From the NCBI GenBank assembly GCA_003138365.1, contig PLFY01000088.1, forward strand, positions 1 to 64,000: DNA of 64,000 nt, read 5' to 3'. The notes below the pieces were generated by a model. That model ran no database searches and was not told the DNA's origin. It saw only the letters and a list, made by a program, of their open reading frames with translations. This DNA comes from Acidobacteriaceae bacterium (lineage in GTDB: Bacteria; Acidobacteriota; Terriglobia; Terriglobales; Acidobacteriaceae). Made by a program: the position numbers and the translations under genes. Positions 37,838 through 49,514 of the stretch are shown piece by piece (the first letter of the stretch is position 1; the number at the start of each line of letters is the position of its first letter).

Positions 37838-38407
37838 CTACTCAGGTTCCAAGTTCCCCTTGCTGGCTGACCACTGCCAGAGAGCGCGATCAAGGGCACG
37901 AAGAGCTGTCGGCGCTGGATAGCCATCCTGCGGGTGAATGATTCCACGCTGGGCAAGATCTGCGGCAAGACCCGCGCAAAAGCTCAGATAACGGTCGTAA
38001 AAGTCCACGTGGTCCGGTTCATGCCCGAGAGCTTCCAGAGCGCGGAAGTCTATGATCGTGCAGCGGTCGGGGAAGATCGTAGTAAGAATCGCGGAGGCTA
38101 CGGGAACGCCAACGCCGCGGAGTTCGGTGAGAGCAAGGATGGCTTCACGCGAGCTGGTGGCTGGGGCGATTGCCTTCTGGAGAGCCTCTCGAATCTTCTC
38201 TGGAAGGTTTTCGTCTATATGGTGAACCACCCTCGGAGACTTCCAGCAAACAATCTTCTTGAGGTTCGTAGCGGAAAAATCGCCCCCGAGTATTTCCCGA
38301 CCGGCATCGAAGGCCGCGGCCTCAGAGTCCTTTGAATTCGCTTTCCAATACTCCTTCGCCCATTCGTCAAGTTCTGCCTCTGGCGGTTTCAATTCAAAAA
38401 TGGCCAT
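37838..38407 (-). CDS. HhH/DNA-glycosylase-like protein, unknown function (paralogue of 35572-36126)
   Basis: Start MAIFELKPPEAEL; LTELRGVGVPVASAILTTIFPDRCTIIDFRALEALGHEPDHVDFYDRY. Confidence 0.55.
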   Translation of the reverse strand: MAIFELKPPEAELDEWAKEYWKANSKDSEAAAFDAGREILGGDFSATNLKKIVCWKSPRVVHHIDENLPEKIREALQKAIAPATSSREAILALTELRGVGVPVASAILTTIFPDRCTIIDFRALEALGHEPDHVDFYDRYLSFCAGLAADLAQRGIIHPQDGYPAPTALRALDRALWQWSASKGNLEPE

Positions 38408-38484
38408 TTTGCCTCCCATAATCATTGTCTGCGTGAAATACCCCAATGCCGGTCCTTCGACTTCCTGCGCTTCGCTCCAGTCGC

Positions 38485-40287
<1,803 letters not shown>

Positions 40288-40466
40288 TCACAATCGTTGT
40301 GGATTCATAAGTTTGCAGACGCGCCAGCCGGTGCAAAAGTCGATACGCCAGCCCGTTCGGTATTCGCCACGCCCTCGAATTTGAGCTCCCTCAAAGGCGA
40401 AGTTGCAGCGCGGCGATGGCGGAGCTAGCATTCGAGACAGCGAAAGGCGGAACGACAGGAGAACAG

Positions 40467-40982
40467 ATGATCGAACAAATCGCGATTCTCAAGACGGACA
40501 TCACAACCCTGACTGTGGATGCAATTGTCAACGCCGCAAACAGTTCATTGCTCGGCGGCGGAGGGGTCGATGGGGCCATTCATCGCGCTGCCGGCCCGGA
40601 GCTTCTCAATGAATGCCGCCTGCTTGGCGGTTGCAAGACCGGGCAGGCAAAACTCACCAAGGGCTATCGCCTTCCCGCAAGATATGTCATTCATACTGTT
40701 GGTCCGGTATGGAATGGAGGAGACAACGAAGAGCGCGAGTTACTTGCCAGTTGTTATCGATCTTGTTTTGCTATCGCGCGCGAGCGGGACCTGCGGACTC
40801 TCGCATTTCCGGCCATCAGTTGCGGCATTTACAGGTTCCCAGTCGATCTGGCCGTCGAAATTGCGGTGCGCGAGACGATGGCGGAACTGAATGGAAGCGA
40901 CGCAATTGACAAGGTGATTTTCGCCTGCTTCGGTGAAGAGGTGTATGCATCGTATCGGCGGGCTCTTCCAGCAACTCGATAG
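40467..40982 (+). CDS. Macro-domain protein (O-acetyl-ADP-ribose deacetylase-like)
   Basis: [45 protein letters not shown]...[24 protein letters not shown]...[13 protein letters not shown]. Confidence 0.93.
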   Translation: MIEQIAILKTDITTLTVDAIVNAANSSLLGGGGVDGAIHRAAGPELLNECRLLGGCKTGQAKLTKGYRLPARYVIHTVGPVWNGGDNEERELLASCYRSCFAIARERDLRTLAFPAISCGIYRFPVDLAVEIAVRETMAELNGSDAIDKVIFACFGEEVYASYRRALPATR

Positions 40983-41060
40983 GTGGAATCGTCCTTCGAT
41001 GACCCTTGCCATAAACGGGGTGAGTCGAGCATGGTTAACTCGCCACACCCCGTATGCGGG

Positions 41061-43817
41061 TTAGAAGTTCAGCGTAATCTTCGCCGTCAGCGCCCGCGGA
41101 GTTACATAGTGCGTTCCGCTGAAGGTTGACAGGAAGTTATACAAGGCGTACTTGTCGGTGACATTGATGGCCGTCAGATCCAGGTCAACCTTGTAGTGCT
41201 CTTTGTGGAAGAGGTTTTCCTTGCCGACAGATGCGTCGAACAGGTCGCGAGGCTGAATGCGCGGGGGGTTGTGGTCGTTGTCGCCGGCGCCTGGAGCGGG
41301 AATCTTGAGCAACGCCGAGTTAAACTCCGATGCCAGACACGCTGCCGGCAACGGGTTGCCGGGTGTGGCCTTTAGTCCACCGCAGGTAAGTCCGGCCTGA
41401 AACTCCTCGTCCGCGGTCAGGCTGGTCAGATTCACCGCGGGCTGGCCGTTGAGCGTGGTGGACGTTGCGGCGCAGGCACTGTTGGGATCGTTCGATAACA
41501 GGTTGTAGCACGGCGCGGCCCCGGCCACTTCACCCGAGTCATAGCGCCAGTTGAAGCCGCCCCAAAGACCGCTCAGCACCTTTCCGCGTGAGAACGTGTA
41601 CTGAAGGTGTGAGGTCTGGTTGAACCTTTCGTCGTGGTCGATGCGGAAGGGCAGGCCGGTTTGGCCAACGGTGGCTCCCGCCCCAGCCACCTGCGGCGGG
41701 TAAAAGCGCGCTGCCACTGAAGACATGACGACGTAGGCACTTACGTTGTGATATTGCGGTACTTCCACATGCAGCGCATAGCCGGGAATCTTCGAGCTAT
41801 GCCAGTCAATGGGGAAGGTGATAGGCGTGTTGCCCAGCACGCTGAAGTCGAAGGCGTTGTGGGTGTACTTCCAGATGTACTCGCCGCTCACTACGACCCG
41901 CTTGCCGAAGGCCTGCTGCAAGCCGGCATGGAACTCGTTGCGGAAGCCGGGGTCCAGTATTCCCGATACACCTGAAGTGCAGCTAAGCAACGGCGCCAGC
42001 ACTGCATTCGAGCATCCTATGCTGGACAGGACAAGATTCTCGTTGAACGGCGTTTCCAAAGTGCGTGCATAAGAGATGCGCAGCACGGTCGTAGTCGGCT
42101 TGATGTTATACGCGATGCCGATGCGGGGCTCTGCCTGGGTAGCCGCCGTCAAGCCGTTGTAAATGTCGCCCCTGATGCCGAGATTGAAAAGCCAGTTGCC
42201 GGCCTTGATCTGATCTTCGATGTAAAGAGCCATCTCCTTCACGTCCGTGTGGCCTACAAAGTTGTAATAACTGCCCCCGCGGGTAAAGTCGTATGGAGCA
42301 AGGATTCCGAGGTAGTCTGGATTCCGTCCTGATGCGCCGCCGGGACATTGAGACGGGTTGGAGTAACCCGGCAATGCATTGCCATTGGCGCCGACGCAGG
42401 GTGCGCTGAATATATAGGTCGAGTCGACCACGCCCAGCTTGTCATTCTCATTAAGGAAGGTCTGTCCGTACTGCGCGCCTGCCTTGAAGGTATGGATTCC
42501 CTGGGCGTAAGAGAAATCGGAGTGAACGCCAGTATTGGTGAGGGTGCGGTTCTGGGAGATCGAGGAGGTCTGCAAATTGGCAGGCCCCAGGTCGGATAGC
42601 GGGTTGCCGCTCGGGTAGTAGTTATAGTCGTCCCTGCGGACAAATGCGCCCAGATTGAACACCGAGTCATTGCCGATCACCCGTGTATAAGTTGGCGAGA
42701 TATTGATGGTCCCGATCTTGGAGCGCTGGTCGGCATTGCCGACATTGGCGAACACGGGGCTGGCGCTGGCGCCGGCGCTGATCACGTTTTGAACGTTCAG
42801 GCTGTCGTAAGAGTTGGGCGTCTGGAACCAGGAGCGGCTGTAATTCAGGTCCAAGTGCATCGAATCGACCGCCGAAAAGCTGTAGTCCACACGGTCGAAG
42901 ACATTTTGCTCGTTGCCTTCGTCGTGGAAGACCTGAAACTCCGGGGGATCGAGGAAGCGCCCGGAATTCAGCCCATCGGTCTCGACAAAGTTTCCCCAAT
43001 TTTTGCCACCATAGGCAAGGTCGAAACTGGCCGTGGCCGACCCGAACGCTCCATAGGAGCTGCTGATGCTGCCGGTTGGCTTGGTCACGCCCTGGCCTGA
43101 ACGTGTGGTGGCCACAATCACCAGGCTGGTCTTGTCGCCATACTCGGCCGGCGGCGCGCCGCTGATGACCTCAATGGACTGAATCGAGTTGGATGGAATC
43201 TGGTTGGAAAAGACCTTGCTCTGCTGGTCGGTAATCGATTGACCGTCCACGGAGAAGGAGTTCTCCGCGTGGTCGCCGAGGCCGTGGAAGAGGCCGTTCG
43301 AGTCGGCGGACACGCCGGGGGTGGTGGCTGTGACCAGGGAGCTAAGGGAAGAAGACTCACTCTCCAGCGGCACCTTGATAAATGCATCGCGATCCACATC
43401 GGTGTGGAAGGTGGGGTCGGTCTCAACCAAGTCGCCTGAGGTGGCCTCGACGGTCACGGTCTGGTCTGCGCCGGCAATCTGGAGCACCACTTTGAGGGTG
43501 ATTCCCACGACAGACCGAATCTCAAAACTCCGGCTCGATGGCGCAAAGCCGTTAGCGGCGACGCTGATCCGGTAGGGGTTGAAGGGGACGTTGGAGAACG
43601 CGAACTGTCCTGTGTCATCGCTGATCGCTGTCCGATCCAGCCCACTGCTTGCATTTGTCAGATGAACCGTGGCGCCCGGAATTACCGCGCCGGTGGGATC
43701 GGCCACCGTGCCGCGCACAACGCCGGCGTTGCCGCTTTGCGCAGGCGCGGCAAGCACTCCTAGAAGCAAAGCTATAAGGGGAAGAATGCGAAGAATCGTG
43801 CCGCGAATGACCGGCAT
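41061..43817 (-). CDS. TonB-dependent receptor with N-terminal carboxypeptidase-regulatory domain
   Basis: VRGTVADPTGAVIPGATVHLTNASSGLDRTAISDDTGQFAFSNVPFNPYRISV; plug and beta-barrel features; C-terminal ITLNF. Confidence 0.85.
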   Translation of the reverse strand: MPVIRGTILRILPLIALLLGVLAAPAQSGNAGVVRGTVADPTGAVIPGATVHLTNASSGLDRTAISDDTGQFAFSNVPFNPYRISVAANGFAPSSRSFEIRSVVGITLKVVLQIAGADQTVTVEATSGDLVETDPTFHTDVDRDAFIKVPLESESSSLSSLVTATTPGVSADSNGLFHGLGDHAENSFSVDGQSITDQQSKVFSNQIPSNSIQSIEVISGAPPAEYGDKTSLVIVATTRSGQGVTKPTGSISSSYGAFGSATASFDLAYGGKNWGNFVETDGLNSGRFLDPPEFQVFHDEGNEQNVFDRVDYSFSAVDSMHLDLNYSRSWFQTPNSYDSLNVQNVISAGASASPVFANVGNADQRSKIGTINISPTYTRVIGNDSVFNLGAFVRRDDYNYYPSGNPLSDLGPANLQTSSISQNRTLTNTGVHSDFSYAQGIHTFKAGAQYGQTFLNENDKLGVVDSTYIFSAPCVGANGNALPGYSNPSQCPGGASGRNPDYLGILAPYDFTRGGSYYNFVGHTDVKEMALYIEDQIKAGNWLFNLGIRGDIYNGLTAATQAEPRIGIAYNIKPTTTVLRISYARTLETPFNENLVLSSIGCSNAVLAPLLSCTSGVSGILDPGFRNEFHAGLQQAFGKRVVVSGEYIWKYTHNAFDFSVLGNTPITFPIDWHSSKIPGYALHVEVPQYHNVSAYVVMSSVAARFYPPQVAGAGATVGQTGLPFRIDHDERFNQTSHLQYTFSRGKVLSGLWGGFNWRYDSGEVAGAAPCYNLLSNDPNSACAATSTTLNGQPAVNLTSLTADEEFQAGLTCGGLKATPGNPLPAACLASEFNSALLKIPAPGAGDNDHNPPRIQPRDLFDASVGKENLFHKEHYKVDLDLTAINVTDKYALYNFLSTFSGTHYVTPRALTAKITLNF

Positions 43818-44009
43818 GGGAGGCCTCCTTGTATCGGCTGAAGAATGCTGAAAGTGAGCCGGGGCTCGAACGGCCTCGGCATCCTCTATGCACTAGGGGG
43901 GCTTTCTCCGCTCTGCCGAGTCAGCCTGTGGGGATGCGCCGGAGCCTTGCCGCCATGAGGGGCAAGGCCAAACGGGAATCAGACCGAGTTGGAGAATTGG
44001 AGAAAAGCC

Positions 44010-44417
44010 CTAGCAGCCAGCCGGAGGGGGACGGGTGAAGAGCTGCGGATGCCAGAAACGTACGACCGTCCGCGCTTTAAAAACCGGGGTCACTGTTTCG
44101 ATCTGGACCAGCACGACCACGGCAGCCGTCACCGCAACGGGCGCGGCTGTGTGCATGACGATGCACAGCGGGCAATGGTCGGCGTCGCTCTCGACCGGGT
44201 GGAAGTGCGCCACCTGGACGACGGTCAGCAGCGCCAGCAGGACAAGACACACCACGGTGACCACCGGCAAAGCACTTGACTTTGCGCGGCGTTCGCTGCG
44301 GAAATGTGTCCTTAATCCTGTCAAAAACACCCTCAATACTAAGAATACACATAGTTGGATGCGTCCAAGCGTTTCGGGGTTACGCGGAATCCGATTTCCC
44401 GCAGAGCGAGGCGGCAA
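44010..44417 (-). CDS. Small membrane protein, DUF2946-like (start uncertain)
   Basis: ALPVVTVVCLVLLALLTVVQVAHFHPVESDADHCPLCIVMHTAAPVAVTAAVVVLVQIETV; HxHP...CPLC motif. Confidence 0.5.
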   Translation of the reverse strand: MPPRSAGNRIPRNPETLGRIQLCVFLVLRVFLTGLRTHFRSERRAKSSALPVVTVVCLVLLALLTVVQVAHFHPVESDADHCPLCIVMHTAAPVAVTAAVVVLVQIETVTPVFKARTVVRFWHPQLFTRPPPAGC

Positions 44418-44453
44418 ACGCAGCCTGACCCTGTTCGTCTAAACTGTGGGGCG

Positions 44454-45488
44454 ATGGCTCATTTTCCGCATTTACGCAGTCTGCTGACCGGTTCGCTGGC
44501 GATACTGCTGGCGGCTGCGATTGCCGCGCCGGTGCACGCGCAAAAGACACTCCCCGTCAAGCCGGACCAGCCCGGCATGGCCACCAACCACAGGCTCATT
44601 CTCAAGGACGGTTCTTATCAACTGGTCCGCAAATACGAGATTGTGGGTGACCGTGTCCGCTACGTCTCCCTGGAGCGCGGCGGAGATTGGGAGGAATTGC
44701 CGGAAAATCTGGTGGACTGGGAGGCGACGCGCAAGTGGGAGCGGGACCACGCGGCCGAGACTGTGGAGGCGCCTTCTCCCGCGATGAAAGAAGCTGAGGA
44801 CCTCGACCGGGAAGAAACCGCGGAGCGCGATGAGCAGAAAGCCCGCATGCCCGAGATAGCCAAGGGCCTCGAGCTGCCCAATGAGGACGGCGTGTTTGCG
44901 CTGGACACGTTTCAGAACACGCCGGAACTGGTCGAGCTGCTGCCCAACGAGCTCAGCGCAAATGCAAAGACCAAACACGGCCTGAGCACGCTGAACCCGC
45001 TGGCCGGGGCCAAGGCCAGCCTCGAACTCGACGGCGCGCACGCGAAAGTCCACCTGCACGTCAACGATCCGGCCATCTATCTCTCGCTCAACGCCCGCGA
45101 CGCCGCCGAGCAGGTCGTCTCCCACGCCTTGACGGTGGACACCGGCGGCGCCAAAGACGTAGCCAACCGCAAGCATGGCGCGCATTCGGCTACCTCGGGA
45201 TTCGCCATCGTCCGCGTGGACGAGCGCAGAGCCGTCCGCATTGTGGGCGCTATTCACATGAGCCCCACGGGCACAGTGACCCAGGACGAGGACGTGATGG
45301 CCGCCAAGGTGGAAGTGTTGCCCGGTAAACACTGGCTCAAGATCACGCCCGAAAAGCCGTTGCTCATCGGCGAGTATGCGCTGGTGGAGATCCTCTCCGC
45401 CTCCGACATCAACCAGTCCGTCTGGGACTTCCGTGTAGACCCGCAGCTCGGGGACAATGTTGGGTCGATCGGGCCGATTTTCAAGTAG
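44454..45488 (+). CDS. Secreted protein of unknown function
   Basis: Signal peptide MAHFPHLRSLLTGSLAILLAAAIAAPVHAQ; HRLILKDGSYQLVRKYEIVGDRVRYVSLERG. Confidence 0.65.
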   Translation: MAHFPHLRSLLTGSLAILLAAAIAAPVHAQKTLPVKPDQPGMATNHRLILKDGSYQLVRKYEIVGDRVRYVSLERGGDWEELPENLVDWEATRKWERDHAAETVEAPSPAMKEAEDLDREETAERDEQKARMPEIAKGLELPNEDGVFALDTFQNTPELVELLPNELSANAKTKHGLSTLNPLAGAKASLELDGAHAKVHLHVNDPAIYLSLNARDAAEQVVSHALTVDTGGAKDVANRKHGAHSATSGFAIVRVDERRAVRIVGAIHMSPTGTVTQDEDVMAAKVEVLPGKHWLKITPEKPLLIGEYALVEILSASDINQSVWDFRVDPQLGDNVGSIGPIFK

Positions 45489-45494
45489 GATGAG

Positions 45495-45782
45495 ATGATG
45501 CAGATGCACAACCCCGCGCATCCCGGAAGAATCCTCGCCTATTACCTCGATGGCCGGTCCGTGACCGAGGTCGCCGCGCATATGGGCGTCACGCGGCCAG
45601 CCTTGTCGCGGGTGCTGAATGGCAAAGCTGGAATCTCGGCGGATATGGCCTTGCGAATTTCGGGAGCCTTCAACACCGATCCTGAACTCTGGCTCCGCTT
45701 GCAAGCTCAACGGGATCTTTGGGTCGCCTTACAAAAGAAGCGCGCAAAGGTGAAGCCGTTGCCCGTGAGGGCGGCGGCATAG
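45495..45782 (+). CDS. HigA-family antitoxin (no adjacent HigB seen)
   Basis: NPAHPGRILAYYLDGRSVTEVAAHMGVTRPALSRVLNGKAGISADMALRISGAFNTDPELWLRLQAQRDLW. Confidence 0.88.
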   Translation: MMQMHNPAHPGRILAYYLDGRSVTEVAAHMGVTRPALSRVLNGKAGISADMALRISGAFNTDPELWLRLQAQRDLWVALQKKRAKVKPLPVRAAA

Positions 45783-46035
45783 CGCATTCATATTGCATGG
45801 TTTATATACAGGCTAAAGCCCGTGCCCTTCATCTGCCGGGCGGCAATTTATATGCGCCGGCGCTGGGAGTTTGCATGGGTTACAGCTGAAAAGGATTGAA
45901 AACGCATATAATGTTGTCACATTCCGGGATGTGGCGGCGCCGGGACTTCCGGCGCCGTGCCCGGTGATTTGTTTTTTCACGGACGTGCAGTTCAGATGCA
46001 TCCAAACCTTCACGAAGAAAGCAGGAGATCGGCAC

Positions 46036-46347
46036 ATGGAAAACAAGCCGGCACAAAATATTCAGGACACCTTCCTGAACACAGTTCGCAAGGACAAGAC
46101 CCCGATCACGATTTATCTGGTGAGCGGCGTCAAACTGACGGGAAAGATCCGGTCCTTCGACAAGTATTCCGTGCTTCTGGAAAACAACAGCCAGGAGCAG
46201 TTGATCTTCAAGCACGCGATCTCAACCGTGGTGAGCAACCGGAGCGTCATGCATACGGAGCATCGTCCGGTGGGCGTGCAGACGGGGATTGGCCCATCGC
46301 CGGTGGCTGTTCCGTCCGTTTCCCCCGTTGCCGCGGAGCAGCGATAG
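46036..46347 (+). CDS. hfq: RNA chaperone Hfq
   Basis: [65 protein letters not shown]. Confidence 0.96.
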   Translation: MENKPAQNIQDTFLNTVRKDKTPITIYLVSGVKLTGKIRSFDKYSVLLENNSQEQLIFKHAISTVVSNRSVMHTEHRPVGVQTGIGPSPVAVPSVSPVAAEQR

Positions 46348-46372
46348 CACGCGGGATCGGTCTGGATTGGCG

Positions 46373-47929
46373 GTGAAGGAGGGCAGAACCGGCGGCTCGG
46401 GCGGAACCCCAGGGTCCTCGGCGACGGAACCTGGTCGCGCAGGTGCAACGCTGGAGCGAGCAGTGCTGGTTGGTGTGGACCTGACGCGGGCAGAGCCGGG
46501 GGGTCGCTCACGCGGCAACCGCGCAGGCGCGGCGGGTGCGCGGTTGGCGGCAGTGTGTTCGGTGCAGGCATTGCTCGGGGAGCGTTCGCCCGACGAGGCT
46601 GGGCCGGAACTTTCAGAATCTGAAGAATCCCTTTCATCGAGCGATGGTCCGGTCTTGGATCAGGAGCCGGAGGCGGTTCCTGCGCATGCATCCCCGGGTC
46701 TGGACGCAGAAGAATCGCTGGCCGAGTTTCGGGAGCTGGTATCGAGCGCGGGGGCCGTAGTGGTTGCCGAGTTGATGCAACGCCGTTCCCGGCCCGATCC
46801 GGCCACGCTGATTGGCTCAGGCAAGGTGGAGGAGATCGCGGGCGTGGCCGCGTCCACCGGGGCCGATCTGGTGTTGTTCGACCATGACCTGACCCCTACG
46901 CAACTGCGCAATCTCGAGGCCGCGTTGCCTTGCCGGGTGCTGGACCGAACTCAGTTGATCCTGGACATTTTTGCCCGCCACGCCCGGACCCGCGAGGGTC
47001 AGTTGCAGGTGGAGTTGGCGCAGCTTCAGTACATGCTTCCGCGGCTTGCGGGGCGGGGCAAATCGATGTCCCAGTTGGGCGGCGGCATCGGCACCCGAGG
47101 CCCAGGCGAAACCAAGCTGGAGACGGATCGGCGGCGGATTCAGAGCCGGCTCGACCACCTGAAGGGCGAACTGGAATCTGTTCGCAGCGTTCGCAAGCAG
47201 CAGCGTCAGCGGCGGGAGTCGGTTCCGGTGCCGACGGTGGCGCTGGTGGGCTATACCAACGCGGGGAAGAGCACGCTGTTCAACTGCCTGACCGGCGCCG
47301 AGGTGCTGGCCTCGTCGCGGATGTTCGCAACCCTTGACCCAAAGCTCAAAGCCATCGAACTTCCCAGCCGGCGCAAGGTGCTGCTTTCCGACACGGTCGG
47401 ATTCATCCGCAACCTTCCCCATACGCTGGTGACCAGCTTCAGAGCCACGCTGGAAGAGGTGGCGCAGGCCGAAGTGCTGCTGCACGTAAGGGACGCAGCT
47501 TCGACCTATGGCGAGGAACAAAAAACTCAAGTTGAGAAGGTTCTGGGCGAGCTTGGCGCGCTGGACAAGCCGCGCATCGAGGTGCTGAACAAGATCGACC
47601 TGCTGGGAGAGCAGGAGCGAGGTGGATTGCTAGCCAGGTCTCTGGCCGGAGGCGACGTGGCTGTTTCGGCGCAGACGGGCGAAGGGATGGAGGCGCTCAT
47701 CAAGGCCATCGACGAGGCTTTGCACTCCGATCCGGTGATCGAGGCGGAGCTGCGGGTTCCGCAGCACGAGGGCGCGGCGCTGGCGGCCATTGAGGCGGGG
47801 ATGGTTGTGCATCGGAGGGAGTACGAGGGCAATCTGGTGCGGCTGGCCGTGAGCGGGCCGGCGTCGCTGCTGGGCCGTCTGCGCAAGTTCCGGCTGCGGG
47901 ATGAATTGAACTCGAAGGAGACCCCATGA
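46373..47929 (+). CDS. hflX: GTPase HflX
   Basis: [73 protein letters not shown]; likely GTG start 46373. Confidence 0.92.
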   Translation: MKEGRTGGSGGTPGSSATEPGRAGATLERAVLVGVDLTRAEPGGRSRGNRAGAAGARLAAVCSVQALLGERSPDEAGPELSESEESLSSSDGPVLDQEPEAVPAHASPGLDAEESLAEFRELVSSAGAVVVAELMQRRSRPDPATLIGSGKVEEIAGVAASTGADLVLFDHDLTPTQLRNLEAALPCRVLDRTQLILDIFARHARTREGQLQVELAQLQYMLPRLAGRGKSMSQLGGGIGTRGPGETKLETDRRRIQSRLDHLKGELESVRSVRKQQRQRRESVPVPTVALVGYTNAGKSTLFNCLTGAEVLASSRMFATLDPKLKAIELPSRRKVLLSDTVGFIRNLPHTLVTSFRATLEEVAQAEVLLHVRDAASTYGEEQKTQVEKVLGELGALDKPRIEVLNKIDLLGEQERGGLLARSLAGGDVAVSAQTGEGMEALIKAIDEALHSDPVIEAELRVPQHEGAALAAIEAGMVVHRREYEGNLVRLAVSGPASLLGRLRKFRLRDELNSKETP

Positions 47930-48492
47930 ATCCCGGCGAAGGCGGCAACGGCCGCACCATCACCACGCTGGCCAGCCGCGAGGTATATCGCAACCCCTGG
48001 CTGCGTCTGCGCGAGGATGAGATTCTGCGCTCCAATGGGGAAAAGGGAATCTATGGCGTGGTGGACAAGGACGACTGCGCCATCATTCTGCCCATCGACC
48101 AGGGGCGCGTGTGGCTGGTGGAGCAGTTCCGCTACACCATCCAGGAGCGGGCGCTGGAGCTGCCGCAGGGCGGCTGGGAGATGGAAGTCGAGAATCCCGA
48201 GGAGCTGGCGCGCGGCGAGCTGAAAGAAGAAATGGGCCTGGAAGCCGCCGAGATGACCTACCTTGGAACGCTGTGGATTGCCTACGGATTTACCCGGCAG
48301 AAGCAGCACGTGTTTCTGGCCACCGGGTTGACGCACACAGAGAAAGAACCCGACCCGGAGGAGCACGATCTGGTCATGCGCTTGGTTGCGTTGGAAGAGT
48401 TCGAGGAGATGATGCTCAACGGGACGATCCGCGACGGCAGCACGCTGTCGGCGTGGGGGCTTTATCTGCTCTGGAAGGCGCGCAACGGGTGA
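47926..48492 (+). CDS. NUDIX hydrolase
   Basis: [29 protein letters not shown] Nudix box. Confidence 0.92.
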   Translation: MNPGEGGNGRTITTLASREVYRNPWLRLREDEILRSNGEKGIYGVVDKDDCAIILPIDQGRVWLVEQFRYTIQERALELPQGGWEMEVENPEELARGELKEEMGLEAAEMTYLGTLWIAYGFTRQKQHVFLATGLTHTEKEPDPEEHDLVMRLVALEEFEEMMLNGTIRDGSTLSAWGLYLLWKARNG

Positions 48493-48503
48493 TGCGTGCT
48501 GGA

Positions 48504-49130
48504 TCAGCGAGTTTGCGGGATGCCGGCGGCCCTTCCAGCGGCAAAGTATATCTGCTGAAAGGTGCTGGAATCGAATACGCTCCGTGCCCGGGTTTTGCGC
48601 TGGATGTCTTCGACCAGGCGCGAAACTTCCCGATAGGTTTTCAACATTTTCGCTACAGAGACTTGCTCATTTTGCGACTGGCGTACAAAAGCATTGCATA
48701 GTTCCCGCATCACGCCTTCGACCGTGCCGTGGTGAATATTGGGGTCGGTTCCACTCAGGTCGCTGAGAGATTTCGATGCCCTGCGATGTACGGACTCAAA
48801 AACGAACCAATCATGAGGAGTAGGGTCGAGTTTGGCTGAGGCAACGGCGAGGCCAAGCTCAAAGGGCATATTGAATCGTGGAGTTGTGGGTGGAGTCCGG
48901 TCCAACTCGACCCTAGAGAGGTCGTGGATCGAATAACGGCAACTGCGAATCAGTTCCAGGATCTTATCAAGCCGGTTGCGTCCACCGGGGATTTCGATGG
49001 TAGCGCGAGGCTTAAGCCCCAGATGAATCAGGCCAGTAATATAGGCAAGATAGAGACGGCGAAACCGGTCGTCGTAAGGGATGTTCAGAAAGACGGACTT
49101 CTCAGAAAACTCAAGCGCTTGCGGTGGCAC
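48504..49130 (-). CDS. TIR-like/predicted nucleotide-binding protein, unknown function
   Basis: Likely GTG start 49130; KSVFLNIPYDDRFRRLYLAYITGLIHLGLKPRATIEIPGGRNRLDKILELIRSCRYSIHDLSRVELDRTPPTTPRFNMPFELGLAVASAK. Confidence 0.6.
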   Translation of the reverse strand: MPPQALEFSEKSVFLNIPYDDRFRRLYLAYITGLIHLGLKPRATIEIPGGRNRLDKILELIRSCRYSIHDLSRVELDRTPPTTPRFNMPFELGLAVASAKLDPTPHDWFVFESVHRRASKSLSDLSGTDPNIHHGTVEGVMRELCNAFVRQSQNEQVSVAKMLKTYREVSRLVEDIQRKTRARSVFDSSTFQQIYFAAGRAAGIPQTR

Positions 49131-49353
49131 GGTTTCTTGTCTTCCTCGCCGGACCGGCTTTCTTATTTGCCACAGTCTTCGTTGTCCTGGAAGATGCGGA
49201 CCTTGATTTGGGGGCGTGAACCTCTCGCCGCCGGGAACCCTTTTCATCGACAAGACGAATAAGGAAATCCTGCTCGGCTCTCGTTAAACCGAGTTCTTTC
49301 CCAATCTCGTCCAGAGTCGGCATCGGGGTCGTGATGATTACGGAGTGGGCCAT
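49111..49353 (-). CDS. Small basic protein translationally coupled to the TIR-like gene
   Basis: MAHSVIITTPMPTLDEIGKELGLTRAEQDFLIRLVDEKGSRRREVHAPKSRSASSRTTKTVANKKAGPARKTRNRATASA; overlaps 48504-49130 by 20 nt. Confidence 0.55.
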   Translation of the reverse strand: MAHSVIITTPMPTLDEIGKELGLTRAEQDFLIRLVDEKGSRRREVHAPKSRSASSRTTKTVANKKAGPARKTRNRATASA

Positions 49354-49514
49354 ATCAATTCCATGATACCGCTTTTCGTGTTTGTCGGCTCAGGAATTCC
49401 GTCGGCGTGGGGGCTCTATCCGCTCTGTAACGCCGCAGGGGTATGGTTGCATCCGCGAGTGCTGAACTCAATATCCCAGGCTGGCAATTCTGGGCTGGTG
49501 GATCGCTGCTGCGT

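Noticed and set aside
43818-44000. Possible riboswitch in the leader of the TonB receptor
   Set aside because: The leader has GC-rich stems, but I could not match the cobalamin (no AGCCAGGAGACC/GCCACTG boxes), TPP or c-di-GMP consensus; needs an Infernal/Rfam search.
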